Assembly (NCBI GenBank): GCA_951812925.1
Contig: OX638370.1
Location: 94,130,897-94,194,896, forward strand
Length of the DNA: 64,000 nucleotides
Direction of reading: 5' to 3'
From: Calliopum simillimum
Lineage: Eukaryota > Arthropoda > Insecta > Diptera > Lauxaniidae
Part shown: one piece after another, positions 46,721-59,688 of the stretch
Layout of the letters: each line of letters starts with the position of its first letter
How positions within the stretch are numbered: position 1 is the stretch's first letter
Program-made: the position numbers and the translations under genes
The notes under the pieces: generated by a model
The model's database searches: none
Told to the model about the DNA's origin: nothing
The model's input: only the letters and a program-made list of their open reading frames with translations

Positions 46721-47820
46721 GGCTTGATGTACGTTACATTTCATTTTAAGAGGTAATTTATCTGAGTTTTTTTTTCGACTAGTTCTGCACGTTATTTCAG
46801 TTTCTACCACTCTAAGGTACCATTAACAATTTATCAAATTAAAGCCCGTAAAAATCATAAAATTCATCTTTACAAAGTTTCCTTAAATTGTTGAAATTTA
46901 AATCTTCAGTGCAAAATATAGAAAACAGAAATTAAAATCAAGTCCTGAAACTATGCAATATTCTTATTTTTAATCCAATGTATTCTAATATACACATAAG
47001 TTTCCATACCAGCCACATCTTCTTTTCAGCGTTAAAAAGCCAATTTTAATGCATCTGCTCCAATTGACAGATTTCCACTATGTGCTGCAAGTTCAACGAC
47101 AGCATTGCTATTGTACTGGAATTTGAAGCTGAGCATTTTGGTCAAGGTCATGCCTTCGTGACAATACTGACATCGAATTTTTAATGCTCTTGCTCTCGCA
47201 CTAATACTTTCACTTTTATACGCATGCGCAGGCAACGAATGGTGCAGGTGCGATCATATGCGCATAGGCAATTCATGACGAACAACTAAGTATTCAATAG
47301 ATATATAAAAAGAAAATATGCATTCTTTGAAGTAAATAAAGCAAACGATGGGACTTTCTTATTAACAACTTTATGCGCCAGCACATTGACGGCCACCATA
47401 ATAAGATTGGGAAACATTCTCGCTGTACCGTAAAGTTCATTACCTTGGTTTTGCGTAGCTGTGGTGAGGGTTCGTTGATTTCATGGCCACGGTCATGAGT
47501 TTCAACACCAATCTTTTCGAAAATTCCAAAAAAAATTTAGGTATTATGTAAGTGCGTGTTACACATGAGACAGTCAATTGACTTTCAAGAATAAGAGAAG
47601 CATTATCGGAGTTGCTGTAATTGATGCTGTTGCACCGCATCATTCATACGACGCCGAAGAGTGATCCAAACAAAGTAGAATAATTAGCTTTAATTTTTAT
47701 TTACTTAAAAAAAAAAAAAATCGTTTCGCTACACGAAAAAAAAAAATAAAATAAAAAATTGCGTACAATTTTTTATCGTTTAAAATTTTGCTTATTGAAA
47801 ACAATTGGATATAAAATCAT
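46721..47820. other. intergenic, no gene seen
   Basis: Less AT-rich than its surroundings in 47030-47660, with open frames of up to 67 codons on the minus strand that match nothing I recognise. It could hold untranslated exons of a gene outside the window. Confidence 0.3.
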
Positions 47821-47832
47821 TTCGAGTTCATT

Positions 47833-48310
47833 GGGGATCGAACTCACGGCTATCTCGTTATTAGGCGACACTCTAACCCAAGGGTGTCAGCGTAGAACAA
47901 AAGTGAGCCAATTGTGGCTCGCCTACAAAAACAAGAATATTTCAATAATTTTTTAAATTTCTGAGAACTACAACACACACGAAAAATGTTTGTTGTTTTT
48001 TTTGAGCTCGTCAAAATACGCGGAATTAAAATATTTATGAAAAATTGTTTTTGTTGTTTCGCATAAAAAAAAACAACAAACATTTTCGTTTGTGTTGTAG
48101 TTCTCAGAAATTTAAAAAATTATTGAAATATTGTTTTTGTTGCAAACGAGCCACCAAAAAAACAACAAAAAATAGGTTTTGTGATTGTTGTAGTTCGAGG
48201 AATTTGAAGTTGTTGTAGAAGCGAAAATTGTGCGCTGACTGCGCTTGGCTCAGTGATTTGAAAACGCTGACACCCTTGCTCTAACCAACCGAGCGAACAG
48301 GATGTCGAAT
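47833..48310 (-). pseudogene. tRNA(Ile)-like sequence split by a MITE
   Basis: Joining 48310-48279 to 47870-47833 on the minus strand (removing the insertion and one target copy) leaves a tRNA-like sequence. An A-box GGTTGGTTAGAGTG follows GCTC, the anticodon region reads TCGCCTAATAACGAGA, and the B-box is GAGTTCGATCCCC. This is like eukaryotic tRNA-Ile (AAT). Several stem pairs are lost and the anticodon arm is one base short, so it is a tRNA pseudogene or the head of a tRNA-derived SINE, not a working tRNA. Confidence 0.65.
47879..48278. mobile_element. hAT-like MITE, 400 bp, with 8-bp target duplication
   Basis: Ends CAAGGGTGTCAGCG and its perfect inverse. CTCTAACC is repeated at 47871-47878 and 48279-48286. 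An 8-bp duplication with short CA-starting inverted ends fits the hAT superfamily. Inside are long imperfect inverted arms (AGAACTACAACACACACG and inverse). No coding. Confidence 0.9.
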
Positions 48311-49135
48311 GCCAAATTTTTTGCTTAGCAGTGTATATGTGACGTTTTCCTTTATCCCGCTTTTAGCAGTATACGCCTGCTTTTTTATGCTTTTATGATA
48401 AAACCTGCCATCTTTGTTTCCTATGAAACTCCGGATTATGCCATTTTGTCATCTTAAAATGCTCTTAACTTTACAAGCAAAAATTACAGATGACCATTCA
48501 AGAGCTTATTTCTAAAGGGAACGCGTTTTTCAGCAGAAAAGAGCGTACAAGTTTAGTTCGTCCTGTAAATTAACTCAAGTGTAGATCAAAAGGCTTATTT
48601 CAAAATCGCTAGATTAGAATCTTTTAATTTCTGAAGTTTAAGTTGGCGAGAGAGATATACATACAATTTCTGTTTCAATATTTCATAAAATAACTAAGTT
48701 TTATTAAGGTTTTTTTTTAGTGTATTCGTTTATGCTGAAGCTAAACGTATTTACATATAATTTGTTAAGGTTGAACTTTGGCGCGTGAGCCATGGAATGA
48801 GATAAAGCTGGCTTAAACGTATGTAGACCATTTAATGAGAAGTGAACTATTAAAAAATTACTGCCACATTTGATGACAGGATATGAATTATTTAATATTA
48901 ATTTTGAGCTCACAAAGGAGAACGTTGAAAAGGTCAAAAAACTAGACATATGTTATGAAAACTAAATGAATGTTTTTTTTATGGTAGGTTTGAAGAATAC
49001 TTTTAAGCATGATTGATTCCAAGCGTGAATTGAACTTGGGTGAAACCTATACCATGTAGACAAGGCAGAAACTGACCATTCGATCGAGTAATGACACTCT
49101 TGTTGCAACGCTAACACTTTATTTGAAATTTCGAT
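48311..49135. other. intergenic, no gene seen
   Basis: AT-rich DNA with nothing recognised. Confidence 0.4.
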
Positions 49136-49720
49136 TGCCCCTAGTGATTAGCAAACCAAGACCAAGACCATAGCAGTCTTGGTCTTGATCTTGCAAAATT
49201 GAGCCTTGGTCTTGGTCTCGATATCGGTCTTGAAAAAATTTCTATAGATTGTTAAGTGTTCGAAATGTTCTTTTTATAAAGCAGTTGGGTTTTTAAGATG
49301 TCAAATTTCGAATTGAGAGATGATTTAATGCTTGAAAGGGGCGTGATATACCTATTTTTAGGTAGCTAAATGTATCTGGAAAATGTTTCTTAAATATGCT
49401 ATATCCCTAAAGTTCATCAATGATGAGGAAAAATAGTCTTGGTCTTGGTAATTTTTTGAAACCAAGACCAAGATCAAGGCGCTAATATAATTTCAAAACG
49501 AAGACAGCTATGTTCTTGGTCTTGGTCACGATGATCGTCACATCAAGACCAAATTCTATACGGTCTAGGTCATTCATAGTTAATAGGTGCGTCAGCCCCT
49601 TTCGAGCATAAAGTCATCTCTCAATTCATAATTGTGAAAAAGTACAGTTTGAAAATTTTGAATACTCAACAATCTTTAGAAATGATTTCAAGTCCAAGAC
49701 TTAATGCATTTACTTAACGT
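49136..49720. repeat. fold-back repeat with CCAAGACCAAGACC arms
   Basis: CCAAGACC/GGTCTTGG words recur over a dozen times in both orientations (49160-49230, 49435-49570). Outside them, 'aattgagagatgatttaatg' near 49311 is mirrored by 'catctctcaattcat' near 49613, and 'tctatagattgttaagtg' by 'ctcaacaatctttaga'. No coding. Confidence 0.7.
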
Positions 49721-51584
49721 TCATTGCCTTATTTCAGTTGTCAAATAACTCACAATTTATAGTTTTGCGAAAAATCATATATTCTACATTGAACACTTTG
49801 GCATCATCTGCCATTGGCAGGCTGCTGCTGTTTGTTATATTTACTGTTAGTAGCAGAAATCCCTTAACATTCCAAAGTGGCGAAAAATCCAAACAAAAAA
49901 ATCACGTGCATAAAAGTTAATTAAATTCCAGTGCAGTGCAGTGGATGGAGTCTTTTTTTTTTTTCTTTTTGTTTTGGTACAATTTTACAGACTCTAGAAG
50001 GAGGGACAGAGATGCGCCACTATTATTTCTTTATCGCCAACATTGGAGGAGCGGCGGACTCTAATAGCATCTCAACTATAGTGATGATGCCAAGCAGGTA
50101 CACAAGTTTAAAGATTCATTTTAGATGCAAATGAAGTTAAGGTTTAACTTTTCTATACTTTTTTTTACTTTGCGAACTGCGCATCTTATGGTTTGCTGAC
50201 TGCTGCTCCCTGTGCTACTTTACTGCTATTTGGCACGTCCACTTTAGCAAATTTTTAGTTTTTATTACACTGAGAAAAAATTGTGTTTATTTTATTTGGT
50301 TGAAAAAATGTCAGCAATAAGTCTTGAAAAAAAAAAAAAAAAAATATATAAAAATGTTTAGTTTCGTTCAGATATCAGGTAGCTATAAATAATATAGCAC
50401 GATAATAGCAAAAATTTGATTTTGGAGTTATTACCCATTTTGAAAAGATATCCAAAGAAACTTATTAAAACCACATAGTCTTGGGAAAAAAACGAAGAAA
50501 TATAAACGAAAAACTAAATCCTATTTAAAAAAAAAAAACAATTAAAAAATCGGGGTTTTGGGCTTTTTTTGGAGCACGTTTTATTTTATTTTATTTATTT
50601 TATTTATTTATTTATTTAACTTCGATTATAGCGCTAACAAGAGTAAATCTTATGGCATAAGCACTATCTAAATTATGTTTTACAAATATAAGTACTGATA
50701 TACAATTATTTTGATTTCACTTTATATTAAGTTAGATATTAAAATTATTTATTTAAAATTAGAATAAGAGACTATATCCTAAAATTTATTGAGACTAAAA
50801 AACTTTCGAATGGCAGGGTTAAAAAAAACAAAAATTACATTAAGGAAAAATTATTGAGCAAAATTTTTTTAAACTGATTAGCGTTGGAAATTTTTTGAAA
50901 TTGCTTCATCAACAAGGCGCATGGCCCACATACATTTTTGAAAAGAATTAACATCACTGACGCACAGTGGGAGATTGCACACATTAAGTCAGAAAAAATT
51001 AAAAGGAGTACTCCTATGACTCTTATGTTGCGTTATCTACACCTAGTGAAGGAAAATTTGAAAGATGGGTGCGATTAGTTAGTGGACACGCCTACTTCCC
51101 ATACAAAGTGAACCATATTTTGTGTGTAGAAAACAAAAAGAGATATCGGCCTGAAAATTTGTACAAATAAATGTCATGGTAAATATCATAAATCGGTCAT
51201 GACTTAGACTATGCGTAGACCTTTCACATAAAGACCCCTTTAGTCAAACGGTTATTACTCCAAAACGGCTTGGCTAGTTAAAAAATGTTTCGTGATGATT
51301 ACCTATCAAACCCATGATTTGGTAATGAAAAAATGTTTTCCACACAGAAAAATTTTAAATTCTCAATTAAAAAATTATTTGGTAAGTATTAGCAAATATA
51401 TATTTTATCCAATCAAATGATTAAAATATTTAATTTTCCTGTTGATCAGACTATCTATTTATTATTGGCATACATTAGAGCACACACGAGATATATGAAA
51501 TGTGCAAAATTGTGATTTTGTTTGCTCGCCGTCCATTTTAGTAAAACAGAGGTCAAAAAAATAAAATTTTAAAAAAAAAAACTA
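49721..51584. other. intergenic, no gene seen
   Basis: AT-rich DNA including an ATTT-rich simple repeat at 50581-50620. A degraded open stretch at 49738-50134 is unassigned. Confidence 0.4.
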
Positions 51585-51585
51585 G

Positions 51586-52449
51586 TAAGGGTGTAACTTT
51601 TGGTCTGGCCATACATTAAATACCCTACACTGCAGTATTTTTAAAATTTAACTTGTATGGTACCACGCCCTCTTGTCCGAGTTCACTCAGTTTTTGCTAA
51701 GAGCTCTTAGTGTCTGAGTGAAATTTGGTTGGATTATCTCCAAAAACGTTTTCAGTATGGCGTTTTGAAGCTTTTGTTGTTTTAGCTCAGAGCATCAGTT
51801 TATAGTCCTTAGTATTTGAGTGAAATTTATTTGGATTATCTCAAAAAAACTTTTTCAGTATAGCATTTTGAAACTTTTGCTTATATGGGAGATGCCACGC
51901 CCTCTTGTCAGTTTTCACCCAGTTTTTGCTCAGAGCTTGCATTTATAGTTCTTAGTACCTGAGCAAAATTTGGTTCGATTATCTCAAAAAACGCTTTCAG
52001 CATAGCGTTTTGAAGCTTTTACTTATATGAGAGGTACCACGCCCTCACCCAGGTTTTGTTGAGAGCTTGCATTTATAGTTCTTAGTGTCCGGATAAAATT
52101 TAGTTCGATTATCTCAAAAATCGCTTTCGGTATGACGTTTTGAAGCTTTTGCTTATATGGGAGTATTTTGGTTGCATTTTCGATTTCGCTCATTTTCAAT
52201 CCCACGAGTTAACTTTGACGACGGAGGTAGTTTTCCAAATATCATTGAATTATCTTGCTCAGTTTTACCAAAAAATGTATTTCCACCCACAGCCAGCCAG
52301 CCAGACAGACAGACGGACATGGCTATATCGACTCAGGAGGTGACGCTGATAAAGAATATACATATATACTTTTCTATATCTGCCACGCCTCCTTCTCTGC
52401 ATTACAAACGGAAGGACAAAGTGAATATACCTTCGGTGTAGGGTATAAT
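51586..52449 (+). repeat. mini-me-like dispersed repeat (copy R4)
   Basis: Head 'agtaagggtgtaacttttgg' with 'accctacactgcag', five diverged ~100-170-bp units, a short CAGC/CAGA tract (52292-52312), 'gacggacatggctatatcg', and tail 'ggtgtagggtata'. It is the copy richest in internal units. Confidence 0.8.
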
Positions 52450-52452
52450 AAA

Positions 52453-52792
52453 GAATCGGTAGTGGAAAAAACCTAGCTGGTTTTCGATCAAAGCTTGAAA
52501 AATAAACTAAAAAAGGTAAATCTTAGAAATTTTAATAGAGAATGCCTAGAACAACATTATCTTTTTAGAAAAATTACATGACTTTTTTTCTCAAGAAATT
52601 GGGTTTTTTGTAATTTTCGAAAGGCGAATTACGTACGTGTTCTGAAAATTTTATGTTCTAGTAATTCTCTACAAAAATTGACTTATAAACTACTCCGAAA
52701 AATCAACAGATTCGAAGATACGTGCAGTGTTTTATTTGTCCATTTTTTAAGCTTTGAGCGAAAACCAGCTGGGTTTTCTCCGCTACCGATTC
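52453..52792. mobile_element. 340-bp inverted-repeat MITE
   Basis: Left GAATCGGTAGTGGAAAAAAC with AGCTGGTTTTCG and AAAGCTTGAAAAA; the right end is the inverse (ending TCCGCTACCGATTC). It starts within four bases of the R4 tail, so it inserted beside or into the tail. Confidence 0.8.
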
Positions 52793-52884
52793 CTAATTTT
52801 TTTTTACCTCTTTTTTACGAAAATGGACGGGAAGTAAACAAAATCAAAACTTCGCACATACGGGCGCTCTAGTATACATAGATA

Positions 52885-53512
52885 ACACAGGACCACAAAA
52901 AAAAAGTCCTGTAGTAGAAAGTTGAGGTACCATACGGTATGGTTTTCAATGTGCTTAAAACGAATCCGAGGTCAGAATTTAGCCATCACCCTCAGATTTT
53001 GAGATATCCTTGCTTAAAGTTGCAGGAAGCACTGTTTTCAGGCTTATGGTGCAGATCCAGGAAACGATGTAGTTCCATATTTTTAATGGAATCGAATTGG
53101 ACTTTTATTTCCCGAAATATCACCGTTTGAAGTAAACGTATCTCAACCCCCATACAAAGCACTACATTATATTTGTAGCGTAAAATCCATTTAACATATA
53201 AAAATGATAACCCTTTACTTCAAAGTAAGATAACTCTGAAAGTAAGAGTCCAATCGGAAAAGTTTGAAGGCAGAATTTTATAAGGAAGATTGTGGCTATT
53301 CGATGTCATTGAAAAAATGGAGCTACCACATTTTCTGGAACTGCACCATAAGCCTGAAAACAGCGCTTTCTGCAACTTTAAGCAGGGATATCTCAAAATC
53401 TGAGGGTGATGGCTAAATTTTGACCTCGGATTCGTTTTAAGCACATTGAAAACCATACCGTATGGTACCTCAACTTTCTACTACAGAACTTTTTTTTTTT
53501 GTGGTCCTGTGT
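52885..53512. mobile_element. fold-back element (ACACAGGACCAC ends)
   Basis: The arms (52885-53130 and 53270-53512) mirror each other: ACACAGGACCACAAAAA, TAGAAAGTTGAGGTACC, ACCATACGGTATGGTTTTC, AACGAATCCGAGGTCA and GCCATCACCCTCAGATTTTG. Mirror open frames beginning MVFNVLKTNPRS occur on both strands as a result. Related sequence lies at 39886-40425 and 60170-60410. Confidence 0.9.
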
Positions 53513-54839
53513 AATCAAATTGTTTTCTCTGTGCACTATTGACATGACTCAATATGTGCGGTTGGTTGAATAATGTTAAAGTTCGCAGTTTTAGCGTCAA
53601 CTTGCATGCATTTCATGAAATACAAATCGAAAAATTATAAAAAAAAACAGAAAAACGATTTTTGAATTTTTAACTCAAAAGTTATAAAGTTTGATGAAGT
53701 TTGTACATCTGTACAGCATGTGAGGCATTCAAAGTAAACTTTATTTACTGTAGTATCACTGAGTGAATATTAACAGGAATTATTCTTAGATTTTATTTGC
53801 AAAAACTTTTCATATTTGCTAAGTTACTTTTAGGTATGACGAATGTACTAGTGTCTGTGTGAGAACTTGCCGTCAAGTCAGGATTAATATATCAAAAGTG
53901 AAAACAAAAAAAAAAAAAAAAAAACTAACAATCCTCTCTGTAGAAGTTTAACATAGATTTTCTTACAATAGCAATTATAGCTAAGATAAAAAAATATATT
54001 TATATACATTCATTAAATTGTTACCGCTTTCCTTCTGCAACGCACTTTTCCAGCTGAGTTTTGGTTTATCACGTTCTCTACTGTCTCAAGAGCTTGGATG
54101 AACTTCGTTGGGATGATTTTTGGCGTAACTGTACTATACATACCCCTTTGCATGGCTTGAACTCGTATGATATTGGAATCTGGTTACATTTAAGGTGTAG
54201 TTTAGCTTTTGAGCTGATATAAAGTAACCAAACTTTCAGTATCCATCTTAAGCACTTGCTGACCATCTTATACTAATGTAACACAATTCTTTTTTTTTCA
54301 GTTGAAATTTACGCTAAGCAATATTTTTTTTTTTGCTTATCATACCTTAATGCGAATTAAATTTAGTTACGCAGTTATTTTGAAATTCTTAATTATAGCC
54401 AAATTAATTAGCACCAAATAATTTATTATATTTCTATAAATCGTTGTCATCTTAAGTACGAACAATATAGCTAGGCAAGCGTGGATCATTCGTATTTCCT
54501 TGAGTCATGTCTCAAGGAAACACATGAAGCTGCAAAAGTTTAGCATAAATTTTAAGGGAGGCGTGGACTGTTGAACACTTGTCTATTGACAAAGCCAAGT
54601 TTATTAATTGTGGTATATTTCGAAGAATATTGTTTATCTGACATCATGAAAGTATGGTGTTATTCTTTTTTAATTATTAATTAACTAAGGTAACAAACAT
54701 ATTCTTTTAAACAATCGAGTAAGAATTACACTTCTCAGAAATTTCATGTTAAATTATATATATAAATATGTACATTTTTCTGAAAAGTATTGTAGCCGCA
54801 AATTGTAATAAAATTAATTGTTCATAAAAAAAAAAATTT
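53513..54839. other. intergenic, no gene seen
   Basis: AT-rich DNA with no recognised reading frame or repeat. Confidence 0.4.
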
Positions 54840-55721
54840 ACCCAGGAAATCATTGCTGAGGATCTTGGCTTGAATGCCATGGCTGTATCGCGAATATTAA
54901 AAAATGATCTTGGATACCCGAAGAAATCTGCACGATGGGTTCCTAGAATTTTAAGTGATGCTCAAAAAGAGACACGTGTGCGTTTTGCTAAATATATTCT
55001 TGAAAAATTCAAAAACGGAGAGTCTAAAACTTTCAAGAAAATTGTAACAGGTGACGAAGCATGGTTTTACAAGTACGCCCCTGAAACCAAACAACAATCC
55101 ATGGTATGGAGCCCAGAAGGTGCAAATCCACCTGTCAAAGCAAAGCAACAAAAGTCAGCAACAAAAGTAATAATGTCAGTTTACTTCACTAGAGAGAAAG
55201 TTGTAGCTGCTATTCCTTTTGGAAAAGGTCAGACGGTTATTGCTTAGTGGTATACTGAAACCTGCTTTACCAAAAGATTTCCAAAATTTATTGGGAAAAC
55301 GCCAAAAAAAAGGAGCTACGCCGCTACTTTCTACATCACGCACACTGCTAAAAAAACGATCGATCTTATTGCGCTTTCAGGCATAGTGGAAATTTGTCCA
55401 GCACATTATTCCCCAGATCTAGCGCCTTGTGACTTCTACAATAGTTGTTTCCAAAAATAAAAAAAAAATAAAAATGAGAGGGAGAGTCTTCCACAGCAAT
55501 GAGGAGATAATGCGGTCAATGATGAAATTATAAAACTGCAAAAAGCCGATTTTGAAGACTGTGATGGATTTATCGACTTCAAAAATGTAAAATGCAAAAT
55601 AAGTGGCGATTACGTTGAAAAAATACAAACAGATGAAGAATAAAGTTATAAGTTTAAAACATTTTTTATCCAGTTCTTTCAATTCTACTAAGCGAACTTC
55701 TGTTAGGCCCCTCGTATATTA
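54840..55721 (+). mobile_element. mariner element, second family (copy a), 5'-truncated
   Basis: Plus-strand transposase begins mid-helix-turn-helix (EIIAEDLGLNAMAVSRIL) and runs to the first catalytic motif, IVTGDEAWFYKYAPETK, then PEGANPPVKAKQQKS. An in-frame stop at 55246 and frameshifts follow, and the third motif survives as HYSPDLAPCDFY. The expected HDNAR motif has decayed to THTAKKT. The 3' inverted repeat ends GTTAGGCCCCTCGTATA. The left end is lost. Confidence 0.88.
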
Positions 55722-55867
55722 GGACGGGTCGAATGTTTTTACCGGTATGGCTCAGAGAAAATAGTAAAATTTGGATAGTTTAAAGAACTTTTCCAAAGAA
55801 AGTATAAATTTTCATTGCAGTTAAACACCCCTCGATATTTTCGAAGTAGATTTGTCCTTATAAATTT

Positions 55868-56790
<923 letters not shown>

Positions 56791-56869
56791 GTTTTATTCT
56801 CATAAAGTTGGGTTGTCACATACAAATTTTGCCACAATCGTATGGAGTTACGAATATTTTGATATTTAA

Positions 56870-57960
56870 CTTTTAAAATATCCAACAGAGCGAAACTGGT
56901 GGTGGCGGCAACTCATTACGAGAATCCACCAAATGTTATTTCTTCAATACTTCACTGATCTCTCCGCAGTCTAATCCAATGTTGTGGATTATTTTTTTTT
57001 TTTTTGTTTTTTTTATTTTTTTTTTTTGGAATTTATGGTAATATTTGCTCTCTGCTGTCGAATCTCTCAGTATGCTCTGATATCGTTTCTGTCCAGTGAT
57101 TTTTCAGCAACAACATTGTGATCTGAGTTGCCCACATTCCATCAGTGATGCCATCATCAGTGATTTAAAACGGAGCACCCACAATAAAAACGTGAGTATC
57201 ACAGATATATAGCGCATTTGTGTTGTGTCAATAGGTCGGGATGGTACTTTGTTTCTAAAATATCGCAAAATTTATTATTCGACTAATAAATCATATCGTT
57301 TTTTGGTTTTTGTTTTGTTGTTGTTGTGTAAAATTATTTGTAATACGTACACCATGTGCTTAAATACTTGAAGCAGTTTACAATAAAAAAAAATTTCAAA
57401 TTGTTCGGATAAAAAATTCACAAAAAAAAAAAAACCCATTGCAAATTTTGAGCATTTCAGTCAACAGAACAAAAAGGATTTTAAAAACCAAACTACTATA
57501 CAAGGACAACAACAACAAGAACAACAACAACATCAGCTACAACATGGGAGCATTTAAGCTGGTTTGTATACAACATCAATAACAACGGGGATAACAACAA
57601 AAACAACAATTGCGACATATCCAGTCAAATTGTTCACATGACAGTAAAACGTCAGTCGTTTTTTCCGTCTGTTTTTTTAATGGTTATATGTAAATATTTC
57701 GGAGAAAAATCTGTGAAAACACGCTGCGGTTAATTTGTTTAACATCAAAAAACAGTAATTTATCGCTTTTAAAAATTTAAAATGTTAAATATAAAATGTT
57801 ACTGCCAAAATATAGACCGTTTTTAACTAAATAGTGCTAGGAGTTTAGTGAATTCAAATGGAAATTTTCTTTTGAAAGGAATGTTTTTTAATTAAATATA
57901 GCTTATTAACTTTTAATAAATATTTTTCTGTTAAGATTACTTTAATCGGGTTAATTGCAT
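56870..57960 (+). other. possible 5' UTR/promoter of a gene outside the window
   Basis: The sequence changes character here: CAA-rich runs (57500-57610, CAACAACAACATCAGC), phrases such as GGTGGCGGCAACTCATTACG, and a short upstream-type frame MGAFKL at 57543 that could splice at CTG|GTTTGT. This resembles untranslated leaders of fly genes. No downstream coding exon is seen in the window. Confidence 0.3.
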
Positions 57961-58091
57961 TAATTGCCTGTGCCGAATATATGCTATCATGCTATGGATA
58001 TATGTAGGTTTAACCCTAGAGAAGAATATTTACCCATTTCCAACCACGTTCCAAAAATTTTAAAATTTTTTGAAAGACAGAATAAAGGGTA

Positions 58092-58790
58092 TACGAGGGG
58101 CCTAACAAAAGTTCGCTTAGTAGCATTGAAAAAACTGGATAAAACATTTTTTAAATTTATTACTTTTTTCATCTGTTTGTATTTATTCAACGTAATCGCC
58201 ATTTATTTTGATGCATTTTTGAAGTCGATAAATCCATCTTGAAAAACATTCTTCAAAATCGGCTTTTTGCAGTTTTACAATTCCATAATTTATTGGGGGT
58301 TATCGCGAATCAAGTTTCCCGGGGAATTTTCTTAAACTGCAATAGTGAATGCACTGCAGTTTTTCCGGGGAGTTTTCTCAAGCTGCCGTTGAGACTCTCC
58401 CTCTAAAATTTTTTTTTATTTTTGGAAACAACCAAAAGTCATATGGCGCTAGCTCTAGGGAATAAGGTGCTGGACGAATTTATACTTTGCCTGAAAGCGC
58501 AATAAAATCGGTCGTTTTTTTAGCAAAGTGCGCTGGCGCATTATCATGATGAAGAAAGTAGCGGCGTAGCTCCATTTTTTGGCGTTTTCCCAATAAATTT
58601 TGGAAAACTTTTGGTAAAGCAGGTTTCAGTATACCACTAAGCAATAACCGTCTGACCTTTTCCCAAAGGAATAGCAGCTACAACTTTCTCTCTGGTGAAG
58701 TAAACTGACATCACTACTTTTGTTGCTTTGCTTTAACAGGTGGATTTGCACCTTCTGGGTTCCATACCATGGATTGTTATTTGGAGATAA
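58092..58790 (-). mobile_element. mariner element, second family (copy b), interrupted by a MITE
   Basis: The 3' inverted repeat starts ACGAGGGGCCTAAC. Minus-strand fragments match copy a from the PEGANPP region to the C-terminus, with several frameshifts. The palindromic MITE at 58293-58390 is inserted between segments that are contiguous in copy a. Confidence 0.82.
58293..58390. mobile_element. palindromic MITE copy nested in mariner
   Basis: Left arm 'ttgggggttatcgcgaatc' and 'cccggggaattttcttaaac' as in 17814-17920; the right arm is shortened and ends 'ttctcaagctgccgt'. The nested position dates it after the mariner. Confidence 0.8.
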
Positions 58791-58935
58791 AGTATAAAAT
58801 TTGATTTGAATTTTAAACCCAGCAAATAAGTAGTAGTTCATTTCAATATGATTTGAATTTTAAACCCAACTGAGGGGGATCTTACATGTACTGACTTGTT
58901 TTACAAAAAAAAAAAAATATTCTCGGGTCACCCCA

Positions 58936-59075
58936 TTGCTAAATAAATTTCAACCACGTTCGTGAGTTATTTAGCAACGTACCATACAAATATGATCTTG
59001 GAGCGTTGTTAAATCCAAATCAGCAACGAAACGTAGTTAAAACACTCACGAACGTGGTAGAAACTCATTTAGCAA
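58936..59075. mobile_element. 140-bp palindromic MITE (TTGCTAAAT ends)
   Basis: TTGCTAAATAAATTTCAACC and CACGTTCGTGAGT on the left are mirrored by ACTCACGAACGTGGTAGAAA and CTCATTTAGCAA on the right. Confidence 0.8.
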
Positions 59076-59688
59076 CGCAAGTTATGCTTTTTTTCTATGC
59101 TCTGCGTAGGTCCTTTGACTATAAAACCTCATCACTAATTTTGTTCTTGTTATTATGTTGTGGTTTTATATCTCTCTCAAATTACTGGTAGGGAGCGGAA
59201 AACAATCTTTTAGAATAACAAAAAAATCAAACTAATATCAGGCACTAACTATCTTTCTGAAATCATTTACTTTCATAATTTATAAAATTATTGATAATGG
59301 ACAATTTTCACGTTCGAGTAGTCGAACAGCAGTTGAAAATGGGTTAAGAACCCATTGCCACTAAAGAGAAAATTAGCTATCATAGCTAAACCAGCACACT
59401 GATTTGAATGAAATTCGGTATGAATATAGCACGAACTCTAAGGAAGGATACTTTTTTTTATTACTAAGCTATGTGTTCACCACAACTTCAGATATCTTCT
59501 GTGAAGCGTCTTGACTAACTGTTTTCCTCACCGCTGTGGGATTAATTTTGCCTAAATTAGTGCTACTCAATCTATTTTTTCCAGATACCCTTTGACAGAG
59601 TCTGCAAGAGACGTCGTTGATCGACGAAAATACTTAGGGTTTGTGTGGAAGAGTACACTCTTACTCCAAATCAACAGTTGATCTTTAA

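Noticed and set aside
47833..48310. functional tRNA-Ile gene with an intron
   Set aside because: The insert has transposon ends and an 8-bp duplication, interrupts the D-loop rather than the anticodon loop, and stem pairs are broken.
52939..53456. paired MVFNVLKTNPRS frames as duplicated genes
   Set aside because: They are the two arms of a fold-back element.
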